Source: Faecalibacterium taiwanense (GTDB lineage: Bacteria > Bacillota > Clostridia > Oscillospirales > Ruminococcaceae). Taken from it: a DNA stretch of 64,000 nucleotides. This document shows, piece after piece, positions 52,921 through 64,000 of the stretch; the stretch's first letter is position 1; the number at the start of each line of letters is the position of its first letter. The notes below the pieces were generated by a model. That model was given only the letters and a program-made list of their open reading frames with translations, was not told the origin of the DNA and ran no database searches. The stretch lies in assembly GCF_036632915.2 (NCBI RefSeq), contig NZ_CP155552.1:1984001-2048000 (forward strand), given 5' to 3'. The position numbers were made by a program, and so were the translations under genes.

Positions 52921-53853
52921 TCACAGCAGCAGATCGAACAGGCCGATCATTACCGGCATAGACACAATGGAAAGCAGAGTGGTCAGCACATACAGCGCGC
53001 TGGAATGCGCCGCATCGCGGTCATAGAGCTGAGCCATGGAGGTAACAGTAGCACAGGCAGGGGTGATGGCGGCAAGGTAGACCGTCATCAGGATGTTCTT
53101 GCCGTCGGCCACCCAACTGGATGCATGGCAGACCCACAGCAGCACCAGAACCACCAGCGGACATACCACCAGACGCAGCACTGTGGGCAGATAGTTGCGG
53201 CGGGTGCAGAACACCTCCCGCAGCGGCTTTTCTGCAATGGCCATACCGGCCAGCAGCATGCCCATCGGTCCCATCATGTTGCCCACTGTGCTCATGGTAT
53301 TCTGCAGCGGTGCAGGCAGCACCACACGGAACCAGTACAGCAGTGCACCGGCTGCAATGGCGATCATGTTGATATTGGTGAGCACCTTTTTCCAGTCCAG
53401 CGCACTGCTGCCCTGCAAAAGGGAACTGGCGTGGGTCCACAGCAGCACCAGCTGCACAATGATGAATGCGCAGGAGTAAATGACATACGCATCGCCCATC
53501 AGAGCCTTGACCAACGGGATCACCAGTGCAGCGGCGTTGCTGTAGATCACATTCACCTGCTCCACGGCATCCAGCTTGAGCGGGCGGCTCAACAGGGCGC
53601 TGAGCACCAGCAGCACTACATGGATAGCCGCCGCAATCGCCATGGAGTACAAAAGTCCCTTGCGGATCTCCGGCGTATCGTCGATCTGGAATGCGTTGAT
53701 GATCACGCAGGGCGTGACCAGATACACCATGACCACCGAGAGCACCCGGCTGTCGCTGGCCTTCAGCAGCCCTACCTTGACCACAGCATAGCCCATGATC
53801 AGAATGAGGAACAGCTGTGCGATCTGCTGCATCAATAACAGACTTATCTCCAT
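52921..53853 (-). CDS. AEC family transporter (auxin efflux carrier-like permease)
   Basis: This 310-residue, ten-helix permease of the AEC family has N-terminal helix QQIAQLFLILIMGYAVVKVGLL, then VTPCVIINAF and a C-terminal repeat including CATVTSMAQLYDRDAAHSSA. Related proteins move malate, malonate or other organic anions. The substrate is open. The ATG at 53853 (MEISLLL) has AAAGGAA upstream. The upstream extension is rejected. Confidence 0.8.
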   Translation of the reverse strand: MEISLLLMQQIAQLFLILIMGYAVVKVGLLKASDSRVLSVVMVYLVTPCVIINAFQIDDTPEIRKGLLYSMAIAAAIHVVLLVLSALLSRPLKLDAVEQVNVIYSNAAALVIPLVKALMGDAYVIYSCAFIIVQLVLLWTHASSLLQGSSALDWKKVLTNINMIAIAAGALLYWFRVVLPAPLQNTMSTVGNMMGPMGMLLAGMAIAEKPLREVFCTRRNYLPTVLRLVVCPLVVLVLLWVCHASSWVADGKNILMTVYLAAITPACATVTSMAQLYDRDAAHSSALYVLTTLLSIVSMPVMIGLFDLLL

Positions 53854-53888
53854 TGTTTTTTCCTTTCCCCTTCCCTTTTTCAAAACCC

Positions 53889-53929
53889 AAAGGGAGAGCC
53901 GCCTTCCGCAAGGCAGCTCTCCCCTTTTT
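53889..53929. terminator. Terminator between licT and the AEC transporter gene
   Basis: GGGAGAGC-GCCTT pairs with AAGGC-GCTCTCCC. T-rich tracts lie on both sides. Confidence 0.7.
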
Positions 53930-53935
53930 CTGATT

Positions 53936-54772
53936 TTATTTGCCGCTCGTCAGCCGCGCCACATGCAACGCCAGATAGGCGGTTTCCTCGTTGGGCAAAA
54001 ACACGCCGTACTTGCGCAGCACAAAGGTGCGTATTTTTTCCGCGCAGGTCACCGCTGCCGGATAATTCTGCTGCATCTGCTGGAACAAAAAGTCGTCTTC
54101 GCTGTCCATCAGTTTGCCGGAGAAGAACCGCTCGGCAAAATACTGCAGGTGGCTCACGAACCGCGCATAGTGGATGCTCTCGGTGCTCACCGGGCAGTGC
54201 ATACTGTAGGTGACAATGTTGGACAGCTCACCGATCAGCTGCGCTGCCCGCATGGCATCGTAGCCGGCCTGCGGGTCCTGCCGGGCGTTGACGATATGGA
54301 AGGCGATGTTGCCTGCCTCTTCGTCCGGCAGCTCGATGCCAAGCTTTGCCTTTACCTTCTGCAGGCCGCGCTGGCCCACCGCGTACTCCTTGGGATAAAA
54401 ATGCTTGATTTCCCAGAAGATGCGGTTGGTCACCACAAGACCCTTTTGCTGGCGCTCCACTGCAAAATGCAGGTGATCGGTCAGCAGCAGATAGATGTGC
54501 GCCGAAAGCTTGACTCCCAGCGACTGCTCTGCGTCGTCCACAATGTCCTGCGTCAGTTCCAGATAGGATGCCGGAATGCTGGAAAACAGCTCCAGCATAG
54601 GCTGTGCGTCCGGGTTGGACAATGGAAGGAACACGCGGTCTGAGGGCTGCCGTTCAATGGGCTCGCCCGCCTTGCGGCCATAGCCGATGCCCTTACCCAG
54701 CAGGATGGATTCCTCGCCGCTGTCATCCTGCACCAGCACAACACTGCTGTTCAGCACCTTCTGAATGTGCAT
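53936..54772 (-). CDS. licT: BglG/LicT family transcriptional antiterminator
   Basis: This 278-residue protein has an N-terminal RNA-binding CAT domain (MHIQKVLNSSVVLVQDDSGE; GKGIGYGRKAGEPI) and two PTS regulation domains with the conserved His residues (YLLLTDHLHFAVER; EEAGNIAFHIVNARQ; NEETAYLALHVARL). It would bind the RAT sequence before the PTS gene and prevent termination when beta-glucosides are present. It is the last gene of the operon it controls. Confidence 0.92.
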   Translation of the reverse strand: MHIQKVLNSSVVLVQDDSGEESILLGKGIGYGRKAGEPIERQPSDRVFLPLSNPDAQPMLELFSSIPASYLELTQDIVDDAEQSLGVKLSAHIYLLLTDHLHFAVERQQKGLVVTNRIFWEIKHFYPKEYAVGQRGLQKVKAKLGIELPDEEAGNIAFHIVNARQDPQAGYDAMRAAQLIGELSNIVTYSMHCPVSTESIHYARFVSHLQYFAERFFSGKLMDSEDDFLFQQMQQNYPAAVTCAEKIRTFVLRKYGVFLPNEETAYLALHVARLTSGK

Positions 54773-54811
54773 CGGTCCCTCCTCCTTCCGTTGAAACCTT
54801 AAGACTGCCGC

Positions 54812-58137
<3,326 letters not shown>

Positions 58138-58200
58138 TTTGTTCTCCTTTATCTTGTGTGTGGTGGCATTTCCCTGCCGCCCGGCCGAAGCGGACAAAAG

Positions 58201-58329
58201 AAAAAAGACCCAACAGAATGACCCCGTGTACAATTTCTCCCGGAATCATAGTATCTGGCTACAATTCACCCAAAAGAAAAGGTATTCGTCATTCCATCAG
58301 ATCCTGCCTGCATTACCAGTAACATGTCC
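58201..58329 (-). promoter_or_regulatory. RAT antiterminator overlapping an intrinsic terminator (LicT target)
   Basis: On the minus strand the RAT reads GGACATGTTACTGGTAATGC followed by AGGCAGGATC (58300-58329), matching the BglG/LicT consensus GGATTGTTACTG...GCAGGCA. Its last four bases start a 16-pair terminator stem (58288-58303 with 58207-58222) followed by TTTTTTC. The two structures exclude each other, as in the classical bgl switch. Confidence 0.88.
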
Positions 58330-58348
58330 AACTGGATATTGTGGTATT

Positions 58349-58377
58349 AGTATATCAATCCTCTTTTCGTTTTTCAA
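58349..58377 (-). promoter_or_regulatory. Promoter of the bgl operon
   Basis: On the minus strand TTGAAA (58372-58377), a 17-bp spacer and TATACT (58349-58354) lie just ahead of the RAT. The gap 58378-58500 is AT-rich and holds no gene. Confidence 0.7.
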
Positions 58378-58504
58378 TATGACTTTTTCACAAAATAACT
58401 CTTAAAAAATTATGAAGTTCGTATATTCATTTGTTTTTTCACATAGCTGTCGGTGTGTGCTCGTGTACTCCTTTCACCGCCTGCACTGATGCCGGCCGCA
58501 CATC

Positions 58505-58533
58505 TTGCGCACCGCGCCGCCGCTTGTTATAAT
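58505..58533 (+). promoter_or_regulatory. Promoter of the Ldh-family gene
   Basis: TTGCGC (58505-58510), a 17-bp spacer and TATAAT (58528-58533). Confidence 0.65.
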
Positions 58534-58581
58534 AAGTGTAACGATCTGTTTATTACTTTTTACATACAGGAGGTACAATCC

Positions 58582-59583
58582 ATGCGCATTGCTTACGAGA
58601 CGATGCTGGCCGAATTTGAGCGGGTCCTGACCAAATACGGTTTCAGCCCAAAGCGTGCCCACGAAGCAGCCGAGATCTTTGCCCAGAACAGTCTGGCCGG
58701 CGTGTTCAGCCACGGGTTGAACCGCTTCCCCCGCGTGGTGGAATACCTGCGCAAGGGCGAGATTGATCCCGCCGCTGAGGCCGAGTGCATTGCCAGCTTT
58801 GGTGCCATGGAGCGCTGGGATGGCAAGCGCGGCTTTGGCCCTCTGAACGCCAAGCACGCCATGGACCGTGCCGTAGAGCTGGCACATCAGTTCGGTATTG
58901 GCATGGTGGCGCTGGGCAACAACAACCACTGGATGCGCGGCGGCACCTACGGCTGGCAGGCCGCAGACGCGGGCTGCATCGGCATCTGCTGGTCCAACAC
59001 CTGCCCCAACATGCCTGCATGGGGCGCAAAGGACAACCACATCGGCAACAACCCGCTCATTCTGGCCGTGCCGCGCTCGAACGGGGAGCACATCATGGTG
59101 GATTGTGCCCTGAGCCAGTTCAGCTACGGCAAGCTGGAAACGATGCGTCTGGCCGGCAAACAGCTGCCTGTGGTAGGCGGCTACGATGCAGACGGCAGCC
59201 TGACCACCGACCCCGCTGCCATTGAAGAGACCCGCCGCATGATCCCCATTGGCTACTGGAAGGGCAGCGGTCTTTCCATCCTGCTGGATATGATCGGTAC
59301 TATCCTGACGGGCGCAAACTCGGTGGCAACGATCGGCACCTTTGGCGATGAAGTGGGCCTGACCCAGATCATGATCGCCATTGATCCTGCAAAGTTCCAG
59401 TCCGCCGACCTCACCGATGCCGTCATTGATGCCATTGCCGCCGATGTGGCATCCAGTGAGCCTGCAGAGCCGGGCCGTGAGGTGCGCTGCCCCGGCATGG
59501 GTGAGCACCGCAGCCGCAAGGAAAACATGGAGCTTGGCATCCCGGCAGCCGAGGAAAAGTGGGCCGAAGTGCTGGCGATGTGA
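58582..59583 (+). CDS. Ldh/YiaK family NAD(P)-dependent 2-hydroxyacid dehydrogenase
   Basis: This 333-residue enzyme belongs to the malate/L-lactate dehydrogenase II fold. Similarity is closest, as far as I can judge, to 2,3-diketo-L-gulonate reductase YiaK: FSHGLNRFPRVVEYLRKGEI, GFGPLNAKHAMDRAVELA, NNNHWMRGGTYGWQAA with the active-site His, and NTCPNMPAWGAKDNHIGNNP. AGGAGG is 8 bases before the ATG. It is a single-gene unit, divergent from the bgl operon. Confidence 0.82.
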   Translation: MRIAYETMLAEFERVLTKYGFSPKRAHEAAEIFAQNSLAGVFSHGLNRFPRVVEYLRKGEIDPAAEAECIASFGAMERWDGKRGFGPLNAKHAMDRAVELAHQFGIGMVALGNNNHWMRGGTYGWQAADAGCIGICWSNTCPNMPAWGAKDNHIGNNPLILAVPRSNGEHIMVDCALSQFSYGKLETMRLAGKQLPVVGGYDADGSLTTDPAAIEETRRMIPIGYWKGSGLSILLDMIGTILTGANSVATIGTFGDEVGLTQIMIAIDPAKFQSADLTDAVIDAIAADVASSEPAEPGREVRCPGMGEHRSRKENMELGIPAAEEKWAEVLAM

Positions 59584-59592
59584 TGCAATGTT

Positions 59593-59637
59593 AAAAGGGG
59601 TGTCTCTTCGGCAGACAGAGAGACACCCCTTTTCTTT
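59593..59637. terminator. Bidirectional terminator
   Basis: AAAAGGGGTGTCTCT pairs with AGAGACACCCCTTTT. Confidence 0.85.
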
Positions 59638-60536
59638 TATCTGTGGTTTTCCGCAAATATCCGGCCCAGCTGGGACAAGATATCATGCGGCAGCATTCCG
59701 TACTCGCCAAGCGCAGCAGCGGCACGGTCGGCAGCGGCACCGTGCAGATACACCGCGCAGGCCGCAGCTTCGTATGCAGGCAGGCCGCAGGCCAGCAGGG
59801 CCGCCGTCATACCGGCCAGTACATCTCCGCTGCCGCCCCGGGCAAGGCCTGGGTTTCCGGTAGGGTTTGTGCACACGCGGCCATCCGGTGCAGCCACCAC
59901 GGTACGGCAGCCCTTGAGTACCACCACAGCGTTCCATTTTTCTGCATACTGGCAGGCAGTATTTTCACGGTCCGCATTGATCTGCGCCACCGAAAGCCCG
60001 GTGAGCCGGGCCATCTCGCCGGGGTGCGGGGTCACGATCAGCTCTCCCGCCGGGTGCGGCAGCGTTTTGCCCTCGGCCAGCAGCTGCGCGGCGGCGTTCA
60101 GGCCGTCCGCATCCAGCACCGCGCTGCCTGCAAAGCCGGGCAGCAGCTTCTGCACCAGCGTGCGTGTTTCGGCCGCGCGGCCTGTGCTCTGGGCTGTACC
60201 GCCAAGGCCCGGGCCCAGCAGCAGCACCGTCGCCTTCTGGCGCTGGAGCTGTGGAATGCTCTCCGGTGAGATGCCGCCTTCGGCCCCCACCACGCAGGGA
60301 CACAGGCAGCATTCCGGCAGGCGGGCCACCGCAGCTGCCAATACCGGCTCCACGCTGGCCAGCGTTACAATGCCCGCACCGGTGCGCAGCGCACCCTCGG
60401 CAGCCAGCAGGGCCGCACCTCGGTAATATGCGCTGCCTGCCACAGCCAATACGGTGCCAAAGCTGCCCTTGTGGCTGTCGCGCGGGCGCGGCGGGATGTT
60501 GTGCCAGACAAATTCGGATGTGATCTCGGTTGACAT
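59637..60536 (-). CDS. nnrD: ADP-dependent (S)-NAD(P)H-hydrate dehydratase
   Basis: This 299-residue ribokinase-like repair enzyme restores NAD(P)H from its hydrate. Signatures are KGSFGTVLAVAGSAYYRGAA, VLLLGPGLGG, LDADGLNA, VTPHPGEMARL and NPGLARGGSGDVLAG. The usual N-terminal epimerase domain (NnrE) is missing. The ATG at 60536 lies 1 base after the stop of the GTPase-NYN gene, with GGGGGAA 8 bases upstream in that gene. The two are therefore translated from one mRNA. Confidence 0.9.
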   Translation of the reverse strand: MSTEITSEFVWHNIPPRPRDSHKGSFGTVLAVAGSAYYRGAALLAAEGALRTGAGIVTLASVEPVLAAAVARLPECCLCPCVVGAEGGISPESIPQLQRQKATVLLLGPGLGGTAQSTGRAAETRTLVQKLLPGFAGSAVLDADGLNAAAQLLAEGKTLPHPAGELIVTPHPGEMARLTGLSVAQINADRENTACQYAEKWNAVVVLKGCRTVVAAPDGRVCTNPTGNPGLARGGSGDVLAGMTAALLACGLPAYEAAACAVYLHGAAADRAAAALGEYGMLPHDILSQLGRIFAENHR

Positions 60537-60537
60537 T

Positions 60538-63138
60538 TTATGCTTCCCCCTGCACCAGTTTGCGGATCTGCTTTTCCACATTCTGCACTTCCTCATGGAA
60601 CATGCGGGCGGAGACACGCAGCGCGCCGTGGCCCAGAATGATGATCTGCTCCATGCCGTCGGAAGTAGCCACACGCACCCGCCGCCCCTTGCCGATCTCA
60701 TGAGTAACGTGCTCGATGAACATATCTGCGGTTTCGGCTTCCTTGGTGTAGACCACATGGATATTGTGGTACTGCTCAATGCTGCCGGGGCTGCCCGGCA
60801 CACGATAGGCATCGAATACAAGAATAAGATTGCACTTCTGGTAGCCCTGATAGTTGCACAGAATATCCATCAGCTTGTGGCGGGCCGCTTCCAGACTGTC
60901 CTTTGCAAGGGCGTTCAGCTCATCCCACGCAAAGATGATATTGTAGCCGTCCACCAGCAGATATTCGGGCAGGATTTCCCACTGCTGGGCATCAAAATCC
61001 GGGCGTTCCCGCTTTTGCACCGGGCGGAATGCCGCCAGCGGGTCCCGTTTGATGGGGCCATAGGTGCGCTCGAAGATTTTGAGCAGCTCGGCATCCTCTT
61101 CCAGTGTTGCGCGGTAAGCCGCTGTCCGGCGCTGGGGCACGGCCTGCGTCTCCTGCTCCGGGCTTTTGCTTTTTCCCCAGCCGCTGTCCACATGCATGTG
61201 GCTGCGCACCTGATCCCAAGGCACCACAAAGCCCGCGCCATGGGCACAGAACACCGAATCTGCCGGGTTGTCAAGGTCGTGCTCCGGCTCGTAGCCCACA
61301 GCTTCAATGATCTCCGCCGCATTGTGGCAGGGCCGGTAGCCGTCCAGCGTCAGGGTCAGGTGTCCCCGGCCCCGGGTATAGCCCACCACCTCCATGGGGT
61401 AGCTGCGCATGGTGGCCACCGGTGCAAAACCGGTGAGCACAGCAGCCTCTTCCCCGCTCTCTGGCGGGTCAAAGCTGCCCTCCATGCGCTGGATATCGGT
61501 CATGGCACGGCCAAGGTTTTCCACCGGCACTTCCAGCCGAAAGGCATACCATGGCTCCAGCAGCTGGCTTTTGGCCAGCATCAGGCCCTGCCGCACCGCG
61601 CGATAGGTGGCCTGCCGGAAATCTCCGCCCTCCGTGTGTTTAAGATGGGCGCGGCCCGCAATGAGGGTGATCTTCACGTCCGTCAGCGGCGCACCGGTCA
61701 GCACGCCAAGGTGCTGCTTTTCTTCCAGATGGGTCAGCACAAGGCGCTGCCAGTTCTTGTCCAGCACTTCTTCCCGGCAGTCGGCGGCAAACTGCATCCC
61801 GCTGCCGCGGGGCAGAGGCTCCAGCTTGACATGCACCTCTGCATAATGGCGCAGCGGCTCGTAGTGGCCCACGCCCTCCATAGGCTCCGTGATGGTCTCC
61901 TTGTACAGAATGCCGCCGGGGCCGAACTCCACGTTCAGGCCAAAGCGCTCTGCCAGCAAACTGCGCAGCACTTCCAGCTGCACCTCGCCCATGAGCTGCA
62001 CATGGATCTCGCCCAAAGTCTCGTTCCATACCACATGGAGCTGCGGCTCCTCTTCTTCCAGCCGGTGCAGCTTGCCCAGTGCCGCGTGCACATCAGCCCC
62101 CTCCGGCAGCAGCACCTGATAGCTCAGCACCGGTTCCAGCACCGGCACATCGCTGTCGCGTTCCGCGCCAAGGCCCTCGCCCGGGCGCGCCTTGGTCAGG
62201 CCGGTGACGGCGCACACCTGCCCCGGGCCGATGGCTTCCGCCAGCGTATACTTTACGCCGGAGTACAGCCGCAGCTGGTTTGCCTTTTCCTCCCACGGCT
62301 CACCATCTGCTTCGCCGGAGAGCTGGGCCTTTACCTTCAGTTCGCCGCCAGTCACGCGCAGCCATGTCAGGCGCGTGCCCTGCTCATCCTGCGACACCTT
62401 AAACACCTTGGCACCAAAGGCATCCAGCGCGGGAGCCGGACGGGTATAGCGGTCAATCCCGTCCAGCAGAGCGTCCACGCTTTCCAGTGCATCGTTTTCG
62501 GTACGCCGCAGCGCCGAACCGAACCAGCACGGGAACACATGCCGGCGTGCAACGGCCGGGATGATGTCCGCATCGGTCAACTGCCCGGCATCCAACATCC
62601 GGTCCATCAGGTTTTCGTCACACAGGGCCAGTGCTTCGTCCCGGTCGGCCTGCGGCACATCAAAGGCCACAAAACCCTCGCCCAGACGGTGGTTCAGCTG
62701 GGCGAGCAGCTCTTCCCTGCTCTTGCCGGGCAGATCCATCTTGTTCACGAACACAAAGGTGGGCACATGGTAGCGCCGCAGCAGCCGCCAGAGCGTCTCG
62801 GTGTGGCTCTGCACACCGTCGGTGCCGCTTACCACCAGCACAGCATAGTCCAGCACCTGCAGGGTGCGCTCTGTCTCGGTAGAAAAATCCACATGGCCGG
62901 GGGTGTCCAGCAATGTGATATCCGTATTGCCCGCCGTCAACAGGGCCTGCTTAGAAAAGATGGTGATGCCGCGCGCTTTTTCAAGCGTGTCGGTATCCAG
63001 AAAGGCATCCTTGTGATCCACACGGCCCAGCTTGCGGATCGCGCCGGAGCGGTAGAGCATGGCTTCCGAAAGGGTGGTCTTGCCGGAGTCCACATGGGCA
63101 AGGATGCCCAGAACGATTTGTTTATGCGTTGTTTCCAT
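60538..63138 (-). CDS. Tet(M)/EF-G-like ribosomal GTPase fused to a YacP/Rae1-like NYN domain
   Basis: This 866-residue protein has two parts. Residues 1 to about 650 form a translational GTPase of the ribosomal-protection type: P loop LAHVDSGKTTLSEAML, switch region RGITI, DTPGHVDF, NKMD, then EF-G domains II-V. Residues 726-866 form a NYN/PIN-like nuclease domain: YLLVDGYNIIFAWDEL, ILVFDAYRVPG, TKEAETADMFIEHVTHEIGK and VRVATSDGMEQIIILGHGA. Their conserved Asp residues suggest activity. B. subtilis Rae1 (YacP) cleaves mRNA in the ribosomal A site. Ordinary Tet(M) has about 640 residues and no such tail. It heads a unit with nnrD. Confidence 0.9.
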   Translation of the reverse strand: METTHKQIVLGILAHVDSGKTTLSEAMLYRSGAIRKLGRVDHKDAFLDTDTLEKARGITIFSKQALLTAGNTDITLLDTPGHVDFSTETERTLQVLDYAVLVVSGTDGVQSHTETLWRLLRRYHVPTFVFVNKMDLPGKSREELLAQLNHRLGEGFVAFDVPQADRDEALALCDENLMDRMLDAGQLTDADIIPAVARRHVFPCWFGSALRRTENDALESVDALLDGIDRYTRPAPALDAFGAKVFKVSQDEQGTRLTWLRVTGGELKVKAQLSGEADGEPWEEKANQLRLYSGVKYTLAEAIGPGQVCAVTGLTKARPGEGLGAERDSDVPVLEPVLSYQVLLPEGADVHAALGKLHRLEEEEPQLHVVWNETLGEIHVQLMGEVQLEVLRSLLAERFGLNVEFGPGGILYKETITEPMEGVGHYEPLRHYAEVHVKLEPLPRGSGMQFAADCREEVLDKNWQRLVLTHLEEKQHLGVLTGAPLTDVKITLIAGRAHLKHTEGGDFRQATYRAVRQGLMLAKSQLLEPWYAFRLEVPVENLGRAMTDIQRMEGSFDPPESGEEAAVLTGFAPVATMRSYPMEVVGYTRGRGHLTLTLDGYRPCHNAAEIIEAVGYEPEHDLDNPADSVFCAHGAGFVVPWDQVRSHMHVDSGWGKSKSPEQETQAVPQRRTAAYRATLEEDAELLKIFERTYGPIKRDPLAAFRPVQKRERPDFDAQQWEILPEYLLVDGYNIIFAWDELNALAKDSLEAARHKLMDILCNYQGYQKCNLILVFDAYRVPGSPGSIEQYHNIHVVYTKEAETADMFIEHVTHEIGKGRRVRVATSDGMEQIIILGHGALRVSARMFHEEVQNVEKQIRKLVQGEA

Positions 63139-63261
63139 CCGCTTCTCCTACAATCAAAAATTCATTTTTATTGTAGCACGGATGGGGAAAAAGAAAAGTT
63201 TTTGATTTAGAATGGGGTCGAAACCCAAAAACGCAATTTATCTTATCGGCTTTTCGCGTGA

Positions 63262-63303
63262 AAAAACAGCTCTGGAAAATCCGCAGATTTTCCAGAGCTG
63301 TAA
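63262..63303 (-). terminator. Terminator of gpmI
   Basis: ACAGCTCTGGAAAATC pairs perfectly with its complement around CTGC, then TTTTTT on the minus strand. Confidence 0.85.
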
Positions 63304-63367
63304 ATATAAGAATAACAATTCCGCTATTCATAGCCAAAGCGAACGCGTCGGCCATTTTAACGGTCAA

Positions 63368-64000
63368 TTACTCCACAATGATGCTCTTGCCGGTCATTTC
63401 AGCAGGCACGGGCAGACCGATATACGGCAGCATGGTGGGTGCGATGTCGGCAAGGCAGCCGCCCTCACGCAGCTTCACATCGCCGCAGCCAACAGCCACA
63501 AAGGGCACCACGTTGGTGGTGTGTGCGGTGAAGGGGGTGCCGTCCGGGTTCATCATCTTCTCGGCGTTGCCGTGGTCGGCGGTGATGAAGGCGCAGCCGC
63601 CGGCCTTCAGCACAGCGGACACCACCTGATCCACAGCGGTATCTACAGCCTCAACGGCCTTGACCGCAGCATCGAACACGCCGGTGTGGCCGACCATATC
63701 GCAGTTTGCGAAGTTCAGGATCACCACATCGTACTTGCCGCTCTCGATGCGCTTGACGCACTCGGCAGCAACCTCGGGGGCGCTCATCTCGGGCTTCAGG
63801 TCATAGGTGGCGACCTTCGGGCTGGGGATCACGCAGCGGTCCTCGCCCTCGTAGGGAGCCTCCACGCCGCCGTTGAAGAAGAAGGTGACATGAGCGTACT
63901 TCTCGGTCTCGGCAATGCGCAGCTGAGTCTTGCCATTCTCGGACAGGTACTGGCCCAGAACGTTCTTCAGCTCCACAGGCGGATAGGCGACCTCGCAGTT
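63368..64000 (-). CDS. gpmI: 2,3-bisphosphoglycerate-independent phosphoglycerate mutase (N-terminal part outside window)
   Basis: These are the last 210 codons of the manganese-dependent glycolytic mutase. The alkaline-phosphatase-fold metal motifs are visible: [24 protein letters not shown] and [12 protein letters not shown]. The frame is open to the window edge, so the start lies beyond base 64000. A strong terminator follows about 65 bases downstream. Confidence 0.93.
   Translation of the reverse strand, partial: NCEVAYPPVELKNVLGQYLSENGKTQLRIAETEKYAHVTFFFNGGVEAPYEGEDRCVIPSPKVATYDLKPEMSAPEVAAECVKRIESGKYDVVILNFANCDMVGHTGVFDAAVKAVEAVDTAVDQVVSAVLKAGGCAFITADHGNAEKMMNPDGTPFTAHTTNVVPFVAVGCGDVKLREGGCLADIAPTMLPYIGLPVPAEMTGKSIIVE

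Noticed and set aside
60538..63138. Calling the gene a tetracycline resistance determinant.
   Set aside because: The extra NYN domain and chromosomal context with nnrD make acquired resistance doubtful; only the domain architecture is claimed.

Overview
The window reads as a chromosomal segment of a moderately GC-rich Gram-positive Clostridia bacterium of the Oscillospiraceae, very probably Faecalibacterium. The strongest single clue is a small double-glycine-leader protein at 32146-32556 that closely resembles the Faecalibacterium Microbial Anti-inflammatory Molecule (MAM). Supporting clues are an electron-bifurcating Nfn pair, sporulation sigma factors, amino acid and beta-glucoside uptake systems, and a gut-type integrative element. 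All identifications are by reading the sequence; no database search was run.

Layout. 1-15.9 kb: NfnA (partial)/NfnB; a sortase and a short Na/Pi cotransporter; a MarR-controlled heterodimeric ABC exporter; a LysR regulator facing an exported flavin reductase; a MoxR ATPase/VWA pair; an unknown protein. 15.9-21 kb (mostly minus strand): an amidohydrolase and a four-gene polar amino acid ABC importer. The importer is preceded by a promoter, a 26-codon leader peptide with six Cys codons in its first ten, and an intrinsic terminator. This looks like translation-coupled attenuation and predicts cystine/cysteine as substrate. 21-27.7 kb: a truncated AgrC-like kinase joined to the remains of an integrative element. 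The remains are a BTAD-regulator tail, 11-bp-period direct repeats before a -10 box, a sigma-like protein, a MazF-family toxin, a ParB-like protein, small ORFs and an intact serine recombinase beside a tRNA-Ala gene.

27.7-32.8 kb: a chromosomal block with a TPP riboswitch and thiT, spoIIID, sigG, a type I toxin/antisense locus, sigE, spoIIGA and mam. It is flanked by about 1.76-kb inverted repeats, each carrying recombinase, tRNA-Ala and att sequences. 32.9-40.8 kb: a second, scrambled copy of the same element family, bounded by attL and attR inside a split tRNA-Ala(GGC) gene. It holds a truncated recombinase, a helicase/methylase broken into rearranged pieces with a 286-bp direct duplication, and a truncated RepA. 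The att sites allow attP and its AG crossover dinucleotide to be inferred. The element carries a complete tRNA-Ala just inside attL, which apparently replaces the gene it splits.

40.9-64 kb: housekeeping and metabolic genes. They are a BilS-like flavodoxin, an OGG-type glycosylase with YfcE, a MATE exporter, an alanine/Na symporter, a short pyruvate kinase-like protein, a PfkB kinase, purA-pyrB, a LysR regulator, a PNPOx-type protein, SseB, an AEC transporter, a LicT-controlled beta-glucoside PTS/GH1 operon with a recognisable RAT/terminator, an Ldh-family dehydrogenase and NnrD. They also include a Tet(M)-like ribosomal GTPase fused to a YacP/Rae1-like NYN domain, and the end of gpmI. Short MITE-like palindromic repeats lie between several genes.
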